A program made the position numbers and the translations under genes. A stretch of 64,000 nucleotides of DNA from Vibrio maritimus (GTDB taxonomy: Bacteria; Pseudomonadota; Gammaproteobacteria; Enterobacterales; Vibrionaceae), in assembly GCF_021441885.1 (NCBI RefSeq), contig NZ_CP090438.1, positions 2,418,001 through 2,482,000 of the forward strand, written 5' to 3'. The notes below the pieces were generated by a model. The model was given only the letters and a program-made list of their open reading frames with translations. It did no database searches and was not told the DNA's origin. Shown here one piece after another: positions 1 through 7,919 of this stretch (the stretch's first letter is position 1; each line of letters begins with the position of its first letter).

Positions 1-2
1 CG

Positions 3-47
3 CAAGAAGCTCGTTCTCGCTTTACCGAGGTATGTGCCGAAGCCTAA
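3..47 (+). CDS. 3' end of an unidentified gene entering from the left edge
   Basis: An open frame runs from the window edge to a TAA at 45-47 and encodes the last 14 residues, ending FTEVCAEA. It is followed 18 bases later by a strong hairpin terminator, which supports a real gene end on the plus strand. The fragment is too short to name a family, and another reading frame cannot be strictly excluded. Confidence 0.4.
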   Translation, partial: QEARSRFTEVCAEA

Positions 48-65
48 GCTCGGTTGTCTGATAAC

Positions 66-97
66 AAAAAAGCAGGTCTAGTTAGACCTGCTTTTTT
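66..97. terminator. bidirectional Rho-independent terminator
   Basis: The arms GCAGGTCTA and TAGACCTGC are flanked by six A on the left and six T on the right. The hairpin therefore serves both the rightward gene ending at 47 and the leftward cysteine-cluster gene ending at 112. Confidence 0.9.
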
Positions 98-111
98 AAC
101 TTCTTGGGAAA

Positions 112-549
112 TTAACGCGAAGGATGGTTGATGATGTGGTCTTCCCAATCCACTACATCTATCTCGTACACCACTTTATTGCGAACACTCTCACCGGCAG
201 CATGCATCGCTGACTTAGAGCCAGTGATAAGCGGATGCCACTCTGGGATCGATTTGCCTTCCGAAAGCAAGCGGTAAGAGCAAGTCTCTGGCAGCCAGTT
301 GAACTCGCTAATTTTGTCGCGAGTTAGCTTGAGACACTCTTCACCAGATTGAAAACGATTTGGGTAGTCTTTGCATGAGCAGGTTTTGCTGTTTAGCCAG
401 CTACAAGCAACGTTGGTGTAATACACTTCATCACTGTCTTCATCCATGAGTTTATGCAGGCAACATTTGCCGCAGCCATCACAGAGAGATTCCCATTGTG
501 ATTCGCTCATTTCTTCAAGTGGCGTGGTTTCCCAAAACGCATTGCTCAT
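112..549 (-). CDS. ycgN: YcgN/UPF0260 family cysteine-cluster protein
   Basis: This 145-residue protein matches the length and layout of E. coli YcgN. The N-terminal segment carries the CxxCGxCC cluster (CDGCGKCC, about residues 23-30) followed by LHKLMDEDSDE. Further conserved cysteines follow in the CSW and CSCKDY segments, and the C-terminal half has the family stretch WHPLITGSKSAMH. The cysteines look like a metal or Fe-S site, but the function of the family is not established. The gene is divergent from a second, shorter cysteine-cluster gene (684-935), and ends at the shared terminator at 66-97. Confidence 0.88.
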   Translation of the reverse strand: MSNAFWETTPLEEMSESQWESLCDGCGKCCLHKLMDEDSDEVYYTNVACSWLNSKTCSCKDYPNRFQSGEECLKLTRDKISEFNWLPETCSYRLLSEGKSIPEWHPLITGSKSAMHAAGESVRNKVVYEIDVVDWEDHIINHPSR

Positions 550-683
550 TCGTGTTACCCTTTTCTTCGTTGGAGGCGTTTTATACCTCTAGAGGCTAAA
601 AACTGCAAGTACTGATGCATGATTCACATATGTACAATTCTAGCGCATCTGGTAAACTCGCCGCCTTCAAGATAGAGGGTGTA

Positions 684-935
684 ATGATGGATTGTCGTTT
701 AGGTTGTGGGGCATGTTGTATTGCTCCAAGTATTTCTTCGCCTATACCTGGTATGCCAAATGGCAAACCAAGCGGAGTGCGTTGCATTCAGCTAGATGAC
801 CGAAATTTGTGTAAGTTATTTGGAAAACCAGAGCGCCCGAAAGTCTGTCACAACTTCAAAGCCTGCCCTGACGTTTGTGCCGATAATAACGCCAAAGCGT
901 TGGAAAACATCCTCGAGCTAGAACGCCTAACCTAA
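684..935 (+). CDS. YkgJ family cysteine-cluster protein (83 aa)
   Basis: The protein begins MMDCRLGCGACC, the typical CxxxCGxCC signature of the YkgJ/UPF0153 family. It continues with an IPGMPNGKPSGVRC segment and further cysteines in NLCKLF, PKVCHNF and ACPDVC. I chose ATG 684 over an upstream ATG at 615 because GAGGG lies seven bases before it and the extra N-terminus has no family match. The cluster probably binds zinc or an Fe-S centre, by family inference; no enzyme activity is known. It is transcribed away from ycgN, so two different cysteine-cluster families share one promoter region. Confidence 0.82.
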   Translation: MMDCRLGCGACCIAPSISSPIPGMPNGKPSGVRCIQLDDRNLCKLFGKPERPKVCHNFKACPDVCADNNAKALENILELERLT

Positions 936-1060
936 CCAGTGCACCGACCAAGGGTTATATAAGTACTTACTAACTCGGTACAATTTCATCTCAAACACTA
1001 GCGCTTCTGCTTATATGAACTATTGTCATGTAAACCACGTTGACAAATAAGGTGTCTGAT

Positions 1061-1756
1061 ATGAACAAATATTTGGCGGAGTTGTTTGGTACGTTTTGGC
1101 TTGTTTTAGGTGGCTGTGGGTCAGCTGTCTTAGCCGCAGCATTTCCAGATGTCGGCATCGGATTGCTCGGAGTATCCCTCGCATTTGGCTTAACCGTACT
1201 TACGATGGCCTTCGCCATTGGTCATATTTCTGGGTGTCACCTCAATCCCGCAGTCAGTATTGGTTTGTGGGCAGGTGGGCGATTTGACGCTAAAGAACTG
1301 GTTCCCTACATTATCGCTCAAGTGATTGGCGGTGTACTTGCCGGTGGTATCCTTTACGTTATCGCCTCGGGTCAGGCTGGATTTGATGCTGCAAGCTCAG
1401 GTTTTGCATCCAATGGCTATGGTGATCATTCTCCAGGTCAATATTCGTTGACCGCAGCTCTAGTGACAGAGGTTGTAATGACAGCCATGTTCCTAATCGT
1501 CATTATGGGCTCAACAGATAAACGCGCACCCGCTGGTTTTGCGCCTATTGCTATCGGTCTTTGTTTGACGCTTATCCACTTAATCAGTATCCCTGTCACT
1601 AATACATCTGTTAACCCTGCAAGAAGTACTGGCGTCGCACTGTACGTTGGCGACTGGGCAGTCGCTCAGTTATGGCTATTCTGGGTCGCGCCTATTATTG
1701 GTGCTGTTATCGGAGCTTGGATTTATAGATCTCTGATTGGTAGCAATAGCGAATAA
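1061..1756 (+). CDS. aqpZ: aquaporin Z, water channel
   Basis: This 231-residue inner-membrane protein has the same length as E. coli AqpZ and the six-helix, two-half-repeat layout of the MIP family. Both pore loops are present: HLNPAVS in the first half and NPARST in the second, with the arginine of the selectivity filter after the second NPA. Long stretches such as GFAPIAIGL and HLISIPVTNTSVNPARS are close to the E. coli protein. One difference is HISGCHLNPAV, where E. coli has GGHFNPAV. ATG 1061 is preferred because AAGG precedes it at a good distance and the longer frame starts from a non-ATG codon. It passes selectively water by family function. It is monocistronic. Confidence 0.95.
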   Translation: MNKYLAELFGTFWLVLGGCGSAVLAAAFPDVGIGLLGVSLAFGLTVLTMAFAIGHISGCHLNPAVSIGLWAGGRFDAKELVPYIIAQVIGGVLAGGILYVIASGQAGFDAASSGFASNGYGDHSPGQYSLTAALVTEVVMTAMFLIVIMGSTDKRAPAGFAPIAIGLCLTLIHLISIPVTNTSVNPARSTGVALYVGDWAVAQLWLFWVAPIIGAVIGAWIYRSLIGSNSE

Positions 1757-1780
1757 GGTTTGTCGCTTAAGAGAACGATC

Positions 1781-1809
1781 AAAAAAGGCGCGATATTATC
1801 GCGCCTTTT
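1781..1809. terminator. bidirectional terminator between aqpZ and recR
   Basis: GGCGCGAT-ATT-ATCGCGCC is flanked by six A and four T, and sits between the convergent ends of aqpZ and recR. Confidence 0.88.
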
Positions 1810-1854
1810 AACTTATTTCGTTAGATAGCAAAGTCTGCTGTCGAAAGACCAACA

Positions 1855-2454
1855 TCAGATTTTTTGACGCCCCATCAATGAATGCGACAAGGTCGTTCCA
1901 TCTACTAACTCAAGCTCACCACCTACAGGAACACCGTGCGCAATACGACTCGCTGACACCTGGTGCTCGTGGCAAAGCTCTGCAATATAGTGCGCCGTTG
2001 CTTCACCTTCAACGGTTGGATTTGTCGCCAAGATAACCTCGCCGATATCGCCTTGTCTGAGTCTGTAATCGAGAACATCAAGACCAATATCGCTTGGGCC
2101 TATACCATCTAGCGGAGACAAGTGCCCCATTAAAACAAAGTAACGACCAGAAAATTGACCGGTTGCTTCCACTGCTGCGATATCCGCTGGACTTTCAACA
2201 ACGCACAACTGACCGTTCTCTTTACGCTTGGGATTACTGCAAATGTGGCAGATTTCTTCTTCGGTAAATGTACGGCACTGTTGGCAGTGACCGATTTCAG
2301 TCATTGCGTTAGAAAGTGCATCCGCGAGCTGAAGGCCGCCTTTTCGGTCTCGCTGTAACAAATGAAAGGCCATGCGTTGTGCTGACTTAGGACCAACCCC
2401 AGGTAAGCATCGCAAGGCCTCCATCAAATGCTCCAGCATATGGCTAGTTCGCAT
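1855..2454 (-). CDS. recR: recombination mediator RecR
   Basis: At 199 residues it has the normal length of RecR. The N-terminal helix-hairpin-helix segment (LPGVGPKSAQRMAFHLL) is followed by the C4 zinc finger (CQQC...CHIC, about residues 57-72) and a Toprim domain containing the VVESPADIAAVE and GPSDIG motifs. RecR works with RecO/RecF to load RecA at gapped DNA. It is the last gene of the dnaX-ybaB-recR operon, the same order as in E. coli, starting 23 bases after ybaB. Confidence 0.96.
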   Translation of the reverse strand: MRTSHMLEHLMEALRCLPGVGPKSAQRMAFHLLQRDRKGGLQLADALSNAMTEIGHCQQCRTFTEEEICHICSNPKRKENGQLCVVESPADIAAVEATGQFSGRYFVLMGHLSPLDGIGPSDIGLDVLDYRLRQGDIGEVILATNPTVEGEATAHYIAELCHEHQVSASRIAHGVPVGGELELVDGTTLSHSLMGRQKI

Positions 2455-2477
2455 TAATTATGTCTCTAATCTTCCAA

Positions 2478-2807
2478 TTAGAACGGCATTTTCATGCCTG
2501 GTGGAAGTTGCATACCACCAGTTACTGACGCCATTTTTTCCTTTTGAGTTTCCTCAACACGACGAGCCGCATCGTTGAACGCAGCTGCGATCAAATCTTC
2601 TAGCATCTCTTTGTCGTCTTCCATCAAGCTCTCATCGATCTCAACACGACGCGTGCTGTGGCTACCAGTGATAGTCACCTTAACAAGGCCAGCACCAGAC
2701 TCGCCAGTTACTTCCATGTTCGCGATTTCTTCTTGAAGCTTTTGCATGCGATCTTGCATCTGCTGGGCTTGCTTCATCAGGTTGCCCATACCACCTTTAC
2801 CAAACAT
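2478..2807 (-). CDS. ybaB: YbaB/EbfC nucleoid-associated protein
   Basis: This 109-residue protein matches YbaB. It has an N-terminal coiled helix (LMKQAQQMQDRMQKLQEE), a central beta region with VTGESGAGLVKVT, and a C-terminal helix with DLIAAAFNDAARR, ending in PPGMKMPF. The family forms dimers that bind DNA with limited sequence preference. It lies between dnaX and recR on the same strand, the common arrangement in proteobacteria, so it is probably cotranscribed with the clamp-loader gene. Confidence 0.95.
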   Translation of the reverse strand: MFGKGGMGNLMKQAQQMQDRMQKLQEEIANMEVTGESGAGLVKVTITGSHSTRRVEIDESLMEDDKEMLEDLIAAAFNDAARRVEETQKEKMASVTGGMQLPPGMKMPF

Positions 2808-2916
2808 AGGTTTCTCTCGGTTTATTCATAGTTCAATTGATAACATGGGGTCGCATTCATCGATTACAACCCCGCCCTTCCTTAAGCATACATCTAAGCC
2901 TAAGAAAGTGAGTGAC

Positions 2917-5073
2917 TTATAAAGGTCTTATACTCTCTTCGTCTAACTGCGCAGCAAAGCGAGTCAGCATAAACTGTACATTAGGATCCGTTTGTAGGCT
3001 TTGCGCTGCCTCTGTCAGTTTCATCTGGTACAAATTCTCTCGAAGCTCGAGTGGCGTAGTCCCTTGTTCAGACACCTCTATAGAAAGGTGACACTCTTCT
3101 CCTAGTAAGACATTTAAGCCAGCGAGTAGTTCGGACTGGTTTTTGTCAGAATTTAGGTGTGCATGAGTGGGTCTCAATCCTAATTGAATTGACGTGCCAT
3201 CTTTCTGATAGACAGAGTTCAGAGCGAGCTGCTGAACCAACTTGCCAATATCGAGTTTCTCAATCATATCCGCCCAAGCATCTTGCGCGGCGGCTTCCGT
3301 CGTTAAACGCTGCGCCATTTCTGGCGTTTTCTCGTGCTCAAGCGCTTTTTTCAGCGTGGACGGTTTGATCGTCGGCTTACTTTGTTGCTGTGCGGCATTA
3401 CTGGACGGGCGCCATTGGTATGGCTCATTCGCGTTACCTTGCTCTGTTTTGGTCTCCGCGACATCTGACACGCTGGTCGGGCTTACACCTCGACCTTGAG
3501 TACGCATAGCTACTCGCTCCAAGACTGAGCTTGGTTCAGATGACGCCTTAGGCTTTTTTCCCGGGTTCGTCCCCGAGGGTTGCGTATTTTGTCCTGCAGA
3601 CTGCCTACGAGATCGCAACTGATGACGCAAACCGCCTGCCGCTCTAGCTGGCGCACTCTCTTGAGGCGCAGCGGGAGCCACGGGTTGAGACGGTGCTGCT
3701 GCATTCACATCTGGTTGCATCTGTGGCTGAGGTGCTCGTTGCGGAGTTCCTTGCATTGGTGCCGGTGGAGGCATCTGCGAGGTATCAATATAAGGCTCTG
3801 GTCCATCTTCATATTGTGGAATAGACCCTGCGTATTGAGGCGCGCTCTGCGTATGAGCCATTGGCTGCGTAGACATCGTCTGTGAAGGTGCGGCTTGTAC
3901 TGGTGCTGTCGGTGCTGGTGCAGTTTGCGCCACTGGCGCCATTTGCGGCTGACTCGGCGCTGCATTTATCTCACTAGCCGCTACTTGGCTGACAGGTCTG
4001 AAAGCCAGCATCCTCAGTAACGTCATTTCTACAGCAACACGTTGGGAAGGCGAAAACGGTAAGTCTTGTCGTCCTTTCAGCGCAATCTGATAATAGAGTT
4101 GCACATCGGTAGCTTGCAGTGCTCCCGCAAGGTGTCGAATTTTATCACCATCGGCAACAGCGTTATCCACACTGGTTGGTAATGCTTGAGCCAATGCGAT
4201 GCGATGTAACTGCGTCGCCAATTCAGACAGTAATACGTCCCAATCGACACCATTGTCTGCCAGGCTATTCAGTCTCGCCATCACTTGCTCTGCGTCACCC
4301 GTAGAAATAGCCTCGAGTAACTGCAATGCTTGAGCCGTGTCCAAAGTGCCCAGCATCTGGCTAACGATATCCGTAGAAACATTACCGCTACCTAGGGCGA
4401 TAGCTTGGTCGGTCAGGCTCAGTGCATCACGCATGCTGCCATCAGCTGCATGCGCAAGCAGCGCTAGGGCTCGACGTTCTTGAGAAACTTGCTCCTCAGT
4501 AAGAACGTGCTCTAGTTGCTGCTGAATATTGTCGACGGTGATCGGCTTGAGATGGAACTGAAGGCAACGAGACAAAATCGTCATTGGAAGCTTTTGCGGA
4601 TCCGTAGTGGCGAGCAAAAACTTCACGTACTCTGGTGGCTCTTCTAACGTTTTCAACAACGCATTGAAGCTATGACGCGATAGCATATGAACTTCGTCAA
4701 TAAGGTAGACCTTAAAACGAGAGCGAGCAGGTTTGTACTGGACGTTGTCCAGCAATTCTCTGGTATCTTCGACCTTAGTTCGCGACGCCGCATCGATTTC
4801 TAACAGATCAACACTGCGCCCCTCATCGATCTCTTTACAGGTCGAGCATTGACCACAAGGTGTCGCAGTGATCCCTGTTTCACAGTTCAGCCCTTTTGCA
4901 AACAATCGACCTATTGTCGTTTTACCCACACCTCGAGTACCGCTAAATAGGTACGCATGGTGCAGTCTGTTTTGGTCAAGCGCATTCTCCAGTGCCGTTA
5001 GCACGTGAGCTTGCCCCACCACTTCCGAGAATTTCTTTGGTCGCCATTTTCTAGCTAGCGCGAGATAACTCAT
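2917..5073 (-). CDS. dnaX: DNA polymerase III clamp loader subunits tau (full length) and gamma (by frameshift)
   Basis: This 718-residue protein starts MSYLALARKWRPKKF and carries the Walker A motif GTRGVGKTT (about 45-53), the C4 zinc module (four cysteines between about residues 64 and 79), the DEVHM Walker B box (residues 126-130) and the SRC sensor 1 arginine finger region. After about residue 365 comes a long low-complexity Pro/Gln/Ala linker, longer than in E. coli (643 aa), and then the tau-specific C-terminal domain that contacts DnaB and the polymerase core. A slippery heptamer at codons 505-507 would give a shorter gamma form of about 508 residues. It heads the dnaX-ybaB-recR operon and starts 12 bases after the end of apt. 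Confidence 0.97.
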   Translation of the reverse strand: MSYLALARKWRPKKFSEVVGQAHVLTALENALDQNRLHHAYLFSGTRGVGKTTIGRLFAKGLNCETGITATPCGQCSTCKEIDEGRSVDLLEIDAASRTKVEDTRELLDNVQYKPARSRFKVYLIDEVHMLSRHSFNALLKTLEEPPEYVKFLLATTDPQKLPMTILSRCLQFHLKPITVDNIQQQLEHVLTEEQVSQERRALALLAHAADGSMRDALSLTDQAIALGSGNVSTDIVSQMLGTLDTAQALQLLEAISTGDAEQVMARLNSLADNGVDWDVLLSELATQLHRIALAQALPTSVDNAVADGDKIRHLAGALQATDVQLYYQIALKGRQDLPFSPSQRVAVEMTLLRMLAFRPVSQVAASEINAAPSQPQMAPVAQTAPAPTAPVQAAPSQTMSTQPMAHTQSAPQYAGSIPQYEDGPEPYIDTSQMPPPAPMQGTPQRAPQPQMQPDVNAAAPSQPVAPAAPQESAPARAAGGLRHQLRSRRQSAGQNTQPSGTNPGKKPKASSEPSSVLERVAMRTQGRGVSPTSVSDVAETKTEQGNANEPYQWRPSSNAAQQQSKPTIKPSTLKKALEHEKTPEMAQRLTTEAAAQDAWADMIEKLDIGKLVQQLALNSVYQKDGTSIQLGLRPTHAHLNSDKNQSELLAGLNVLLGEECHLSIEVSEQGTTPLELRENLYQMKLTEAAQSLQTDPNVQFMLTRFAAQLDEESIRPL
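3548..3559 (-). promoter_or_regulatory. programmed -1 frameshift site in dnaX
   Basis: On the minus strand the dnaX frame reads GGA AAA AAG CCT AAG, which contains the slippery heptamer A-AAA-AAG in the correct phase. After a -1 slip the next codons are GCC TAA, so translation stops at once. This is the same logic as E. coli dnaX, where one codon and a stop follow the slip. A purine-rich GGGG stretch lies about 11 bases upstream, and a CCAAG/CTTGG hairpin lies downstream; both are plausible stimulators. Confidence 0.8.
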
Positions 5074-5085
5074 GAGGTGTCCTAA

Positions 5086-5631
5086 TTAATGGCCTTCAAA
5101 TTCACACAAGCTGTAGACTTCAATGCCTAGAGCTTCAAGGCGCTTATCGCCACCGATTTCCGGTAGGTTGATAACAAATGCAGCGTGCTGTACGTCACCG
5201 CCAAGCTTGCGAATAAGTTTAGTCGTGGCTTCAATCGTACCACCAGTCGCTAGAAGGTCGTCGACCATCAGTACTTTATCGCCTTCTACGATGGCGTCTG
5301 TGTGGATCTCTAGAGTATCCGTGCCGTATTCAAGTTCATACGATTGTGCCACAGTTTCACGTGGCAGTTTACCTGGCTTACGCACAGGCACGAAACCCAG
5401 ACCGAGCTCTAGAGCAAGCGGAGCGCCAAATAGGAAACCGCGCGCTTCAGTGCCCACAATCTTAGTGAAGCCTAGATCTTTGTATTTCTCTACCAGCAGC
5501 TCAATTGTCGCTTGGTATGCCGCAGCATCTTCCATCAGACTTGTTACATCGCGGAACAAAATACCTGGCTTTGGGTAGTCCGGAATGCTTTTGATGCTTG
5601 CTTTGATAAGGGAAATTTTGTCGATTGTCAT
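5086..5631 (-). CDS. apt: adenine phosphoribosyltransferase
   Basis: This 181-residue enzyme makes AMP from adenine and PRPP in purine salvage. The PRPP-binding loop VLMVDDLLATGGT is clear (about residues 121-133), and the upstream GTEARGFLFGAPLALELG and RKPGKLP stretches are typical of Apt. The gene ends 12 bases before dnaX on the same strand, so some dnaX transcripts probably start at the apt promoter. About 110 bases upstream lie the terminator of ybaN and the apt promoter region. Confidence 0.97.
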   Translation of the reverse strand: MTIDKISLIKASIKSIPDYPKPGILFRDVTSLMEDAAAYQATIELLVEKYKDLGFTKIVGTEARGFLFGAPLALELGLGFVPVRKPGKLPRETVAQSYELEYGTDTLEIHTDAIVEGDKVLMVDDLLATGGTIEATTKLIRKLGGDVQHAAFVINLPEIGGDKRLEALGIEVYSLCEFEGH

Positions 5632-5742
5632 AGTATTGATCTCTGGAAAGGTCTTTGAATGCCTGACGTTCAGAGTACGGGTCCAGCGTGTTTATGCACC
5701 GTAGCAACTACGCCACTCGCTAGATACGTTCATTCTGTAGGT

Positions 5743-5772
5743 ATAAATAAAACGCCCACATTATCGGTGGGC
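5743..5772 (-). terminator. terminator after ybaN
   Basis: On the minus strand GCCCACCGATAATGTGGGC is followed by GTTTTATTT, just downstream of the ybaN stop at 5789. Confidence 0.8.
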
Positions 5773-5788
5773 ACACAACCCTCTAATG

Positions 5789-6199
5789 TTAGTGATTTTC
5801 GTGTTGATCAGCAACGGGCGGTTTCACAGGAATCCGCAAAAAGAAGGTAAAAATGACTAAGAACAGAGTGAACAGCATAACTTTTAACCAAACCCCATTC
5901 ACTACGAAGATAGAGAAAGAAAAGCTAAGTACGATAAACACCGCACCTTTCTGTTTCACCGATTTTGTCACGCGCCTCTCCTGCTCCCAATCAGTAATAA
6001 TCGGGCCCAATTTTGGATGGGTCTGTAGCCAGTGATGAAAAGCCGGACTGCCGCGAAAAAAGCAGGCGCTCGCTAAAAGAAGGAATGGTGTTGTCGGTAA
6101 TAAAGGAAGGACTATACCGACCACACCTAAAACTACTGAAATGATACCAACTGTGTTCCAAAGAAGTCGTTTTACAGTGGTGAGATTGTCTCTGGTCAA
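5789..6199 (-). CDS. ybaN: YbaN/DUF454 family inner-membrane protein
   Basis: This 136-residue protein has the DUF454 core: a first membrane helix with VGIISVVLGVVGIVLPLLPTTPF, the CFFRGSPAFHHWL segment, and two further hydrophobic helices near the C-terminus. Function is unknown in all relatives. The only available start in this frame is TTG 6199, which overlaps the TGA of a 43-codon ORF as TTGA; no ATG or GTG lies upstream before an in-frame stop. This suggests translation coupled to the small ORF. In E. coli ybaN also sits near apt-dnaX. Confidence 0.85.
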   Translation of the reverse strand: MTRDNLTTVKRLLWNTVGIISVVLGVVGIVLPLLPTTPFLLLASACFFRGSPAFHHWLQTHPKLGPIITDWEQERRVTKSVKQKGAVFIVLSFSFSIFVVNGVWLKVMLFTLFLVIFTFFLRIPVKPPVADQHENH

Positions 6200-6327
6200 A
6201 AACCCGCGTATCCGTTCATTACTCTAATCCAAGTGAGAGTAGCGGGAAGCGTAGGGATAAGCAATGCTGCGATGAAACCTAAAAAGTAAAAAATATTGTA
6301 TGGTTCTTTGAATTCTGAATCTGACAT
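6196..6327 (-). CDS. small membrane ORF (43 aa) overlapping ybaN
   Basis: Reading leftward from ATG 6325-6327, 43 codons encode a peptide starting MSDSEFKEPYNIFYFLGFI with a single hydrophobic stretch (about residues 12-30, including FIAALLIPTLPATLTW) and a basic/aromatic end. The TGA overlaps the TTG start of ybaN, an overlap that is hard to explain unless both are translated. The Shine-Dalgarno is weak (AAGAG). The composition looks like a one-helix membrane protein; I do not recognise a family. It would form an operon with ybaN. Confidence 0.5.
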   Translation of the reverse strand: MSDSEFKEPYNIFYFLGFIAALLIPTLPATLTWIRVMNGYAGF

Positions 6328-6352
6328 GACTTTGCTCTTGGGTATAGTTGTA

Positions 6353-6377
6353 ATAAAAAGGGAGGCAATCTCCTCCT
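6353..6377 (-). terminator. terminator after rssB-like gene
   Basis: On the minus strand GGAGG-AGATTG-CCTCC is followed by CTTTTTATT, about 95 bases past the stop of the response regulator gene. Confidence 0.65.
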
Positions 6378-6470
6378 AATGTTGTAACATTTTCACTATA
6401 TACCAATTACATTTCGTCAAAAACAGATGAAAAGTAGGGTTATTCTCAATCGCAATTTGATTTAACCAAA

Positions 6471-7562
6471 CTAAACCAAGCGAATGTCCCAGCTGAAGCT
6501 GCTCGTGCCAACCTGACTCAATGTCAGCTTACCTGCGTCGTTAAGCGCCAAATCTTTGGTCATAAAATTGCCCAAGCAGTTTTCGCCTAACTTTTTACCT
6601 CCAGCCACGTTGAAATGAGCCTGTCCGTTCTCCCATCGACAGTTCAAACCGGCAGGGAGAATAGATAAAGATCCTTCGTTAAGGTCGATGCTGCCAAACA
6701 GCGCATTCACAGGCCCGGTTCCATTTGCACAGGTCATCCCTTTCTCGATGTCGCGAGCCAACCCTTTCAGATCAACGCTATTGTGTTGAAGTCGACGGAC
6801 GTAATCATCAAACAAGGTTCTGACTAGCAAGGTACTCGCCACACCGCCATCTTCGGCAGAATCGGCGTCGACTAGATAAAACGCCAGTTGACCACTCATT
6901 AACCACGTGTAGTCGAATACCAAGGGTAAACTGTTCGCGGACTGGAGTAGCCGATAACTACTACGCCATGCTCCGAGCGCAGAATCTTTCTCTGGCAACA
7001 AGGCGGTTAACAACTCTCTCGCCGCGTTGGGGTTCTGTTGAAGATACTCCAAATGCCAGTGAAGCTCCTTTTCCTCATCCGAGCCGCCTGGTTCACCATC
7101 TTCAAGATGGAACCATCGACTAACAAAGTCAGATTGCTCGCCCACGCTAGAGTTCTCTTCGAGCACCACATCGATAGCCTCGGCCAAATAACGGTAATCG
7201 CTAAGAGGCTTGGTGAGGAAGTCTTTTACGCCCATCCTCAATGCTTTCGCAACATCCCCCATGTCACCAGTAGCCGAAATGACGATGACGGGCAAAGACG
7301 GATATTCCACCCTTACCTCTTCGGTAAACTCCATACCAGTAAGCAGTGGCATGGCTAAATCACAAAGGACCAGATCAGGCTGAACCTCTCCTAACATCTT
7401 TAGTGCTTCTAGACCATCGCCCGCTTCGACGACCTGATGACCAATTGCTTCTAAGAACTTTCTGGTCACACTCCGGAAGATGGGGTCATCGTCGACGACC
7501 ATAACCCTAGCACTATGCTGTTGCTCTATAGCAACGGCGACTTGACTGTCGGTTTTAGACAT
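6471..7562 (-). CDS. rssB: RssB-type response regulator (sigma-S adaptor family)
   Basis: The 363-residue protein has an N-terminal receiver domain (about 18-137) with the acidic pocket DDD at 24-26, the phosphoacceptor Asp 68 in LVLCDLAMP, ISAT at the threonine position and the conserved lysine in FLTKPL. The rest aligns by eye with the PP2C-like output domain of E. coli RssB, for example AFYLVDADSAEDGGVASTLL and LSILPAGLNCRW, and lacks catalytic phosphatase motifs. In enterics RssB delivers RpoS to ClpXP; this role is inferred here. ATG 7562 is preferred over GTG 7577 because GAGG lies nine bases before it. Confidence 0.82.
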   Translation of the reverse strand: MSKTDSQVAVAIEQQHSARVMVVDDDPIFRSVTRKFLEAIGHQVVEAGDGLEALKMLGEVQPDLVLCDLAMPLLTGMEFTEEVRVEYPSLPVIVISATGDMGDVAKALRMGVKDFLTKPLSDYRYLAEAIDVVLEENSSVGEQSDFVSRWFHLEDGEPGGSDEEKELHWHLEYLQQNPNAARELLTALLPEKDSALGAWRSSYRLLQSANSLPLVFDYTWLMSGQLAFYLVDADSAEDGGVASTLLVRTLFDDYVRRLQHNSVDLKGLARDIEKGMTCANGTGPVNALFGSIDLNEGSLSILPAGLNCRWENGQAHFNVAGGKKLGENCLGNFMTKDLALNDAGKLTLSQVGTSSFSWDIRLV

Positions 7563-7919
7563 AAAAATACGCCTCACAAAAATCTATTGAGCGTTTAATT
7601 GTTATTATTTTTGGTTTACATCAAACGTCGTATCGTAAGGAAACGCTACAATGATGCAATTAATTGACTATTGAACTCAGCATACAATCCTCTCCTGAGT
7701 ACTTTAACTGTAGGCAGAAATCCACTTTTATACAAATGCCCCCATTTGTGGCATTATCTTGTGTTCTAGGTTTTGTTATAAAGGCGCTCAAATCGCTGAT
7801 TTCCCCGTACTTTAAAAACAAAAACGCGATTTGTCTTGTGAAGGTAAGTCTTGGATAAAGGGTTACTTTTTCAGGATTTGGGCTATATTAAAAACCAATA
7901 ATTACAAATAGTTGAATAT
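7563..7919. other. 357-bp gene-free region between rssB and a LysR gene
   Basis: This AT-rich region between divergent genes should hold the promoter of the response regulator on the left and of the LysR gene on the right. A 64-codon plus-strand frame at 7664-7858 has no ribosome-binding site or recognisable composition, and I do not call it. I see no repeat or RNA gene. Confidence 0.6.

Noticed and set aside
6224..6406. 60-codon minus-strand frame upstream of ybaN
   Set aside because: It runs through the terminator hairpin at 6353-6377, and a different frame in the same place (6196-6327) gives a better membrane peptide.
7664..7858. 64-codon plus-strand frame before the LysR gene
   Set aside because: No ribosome-binding site, and no protein-like composition; the region is more likely promoter DNA.
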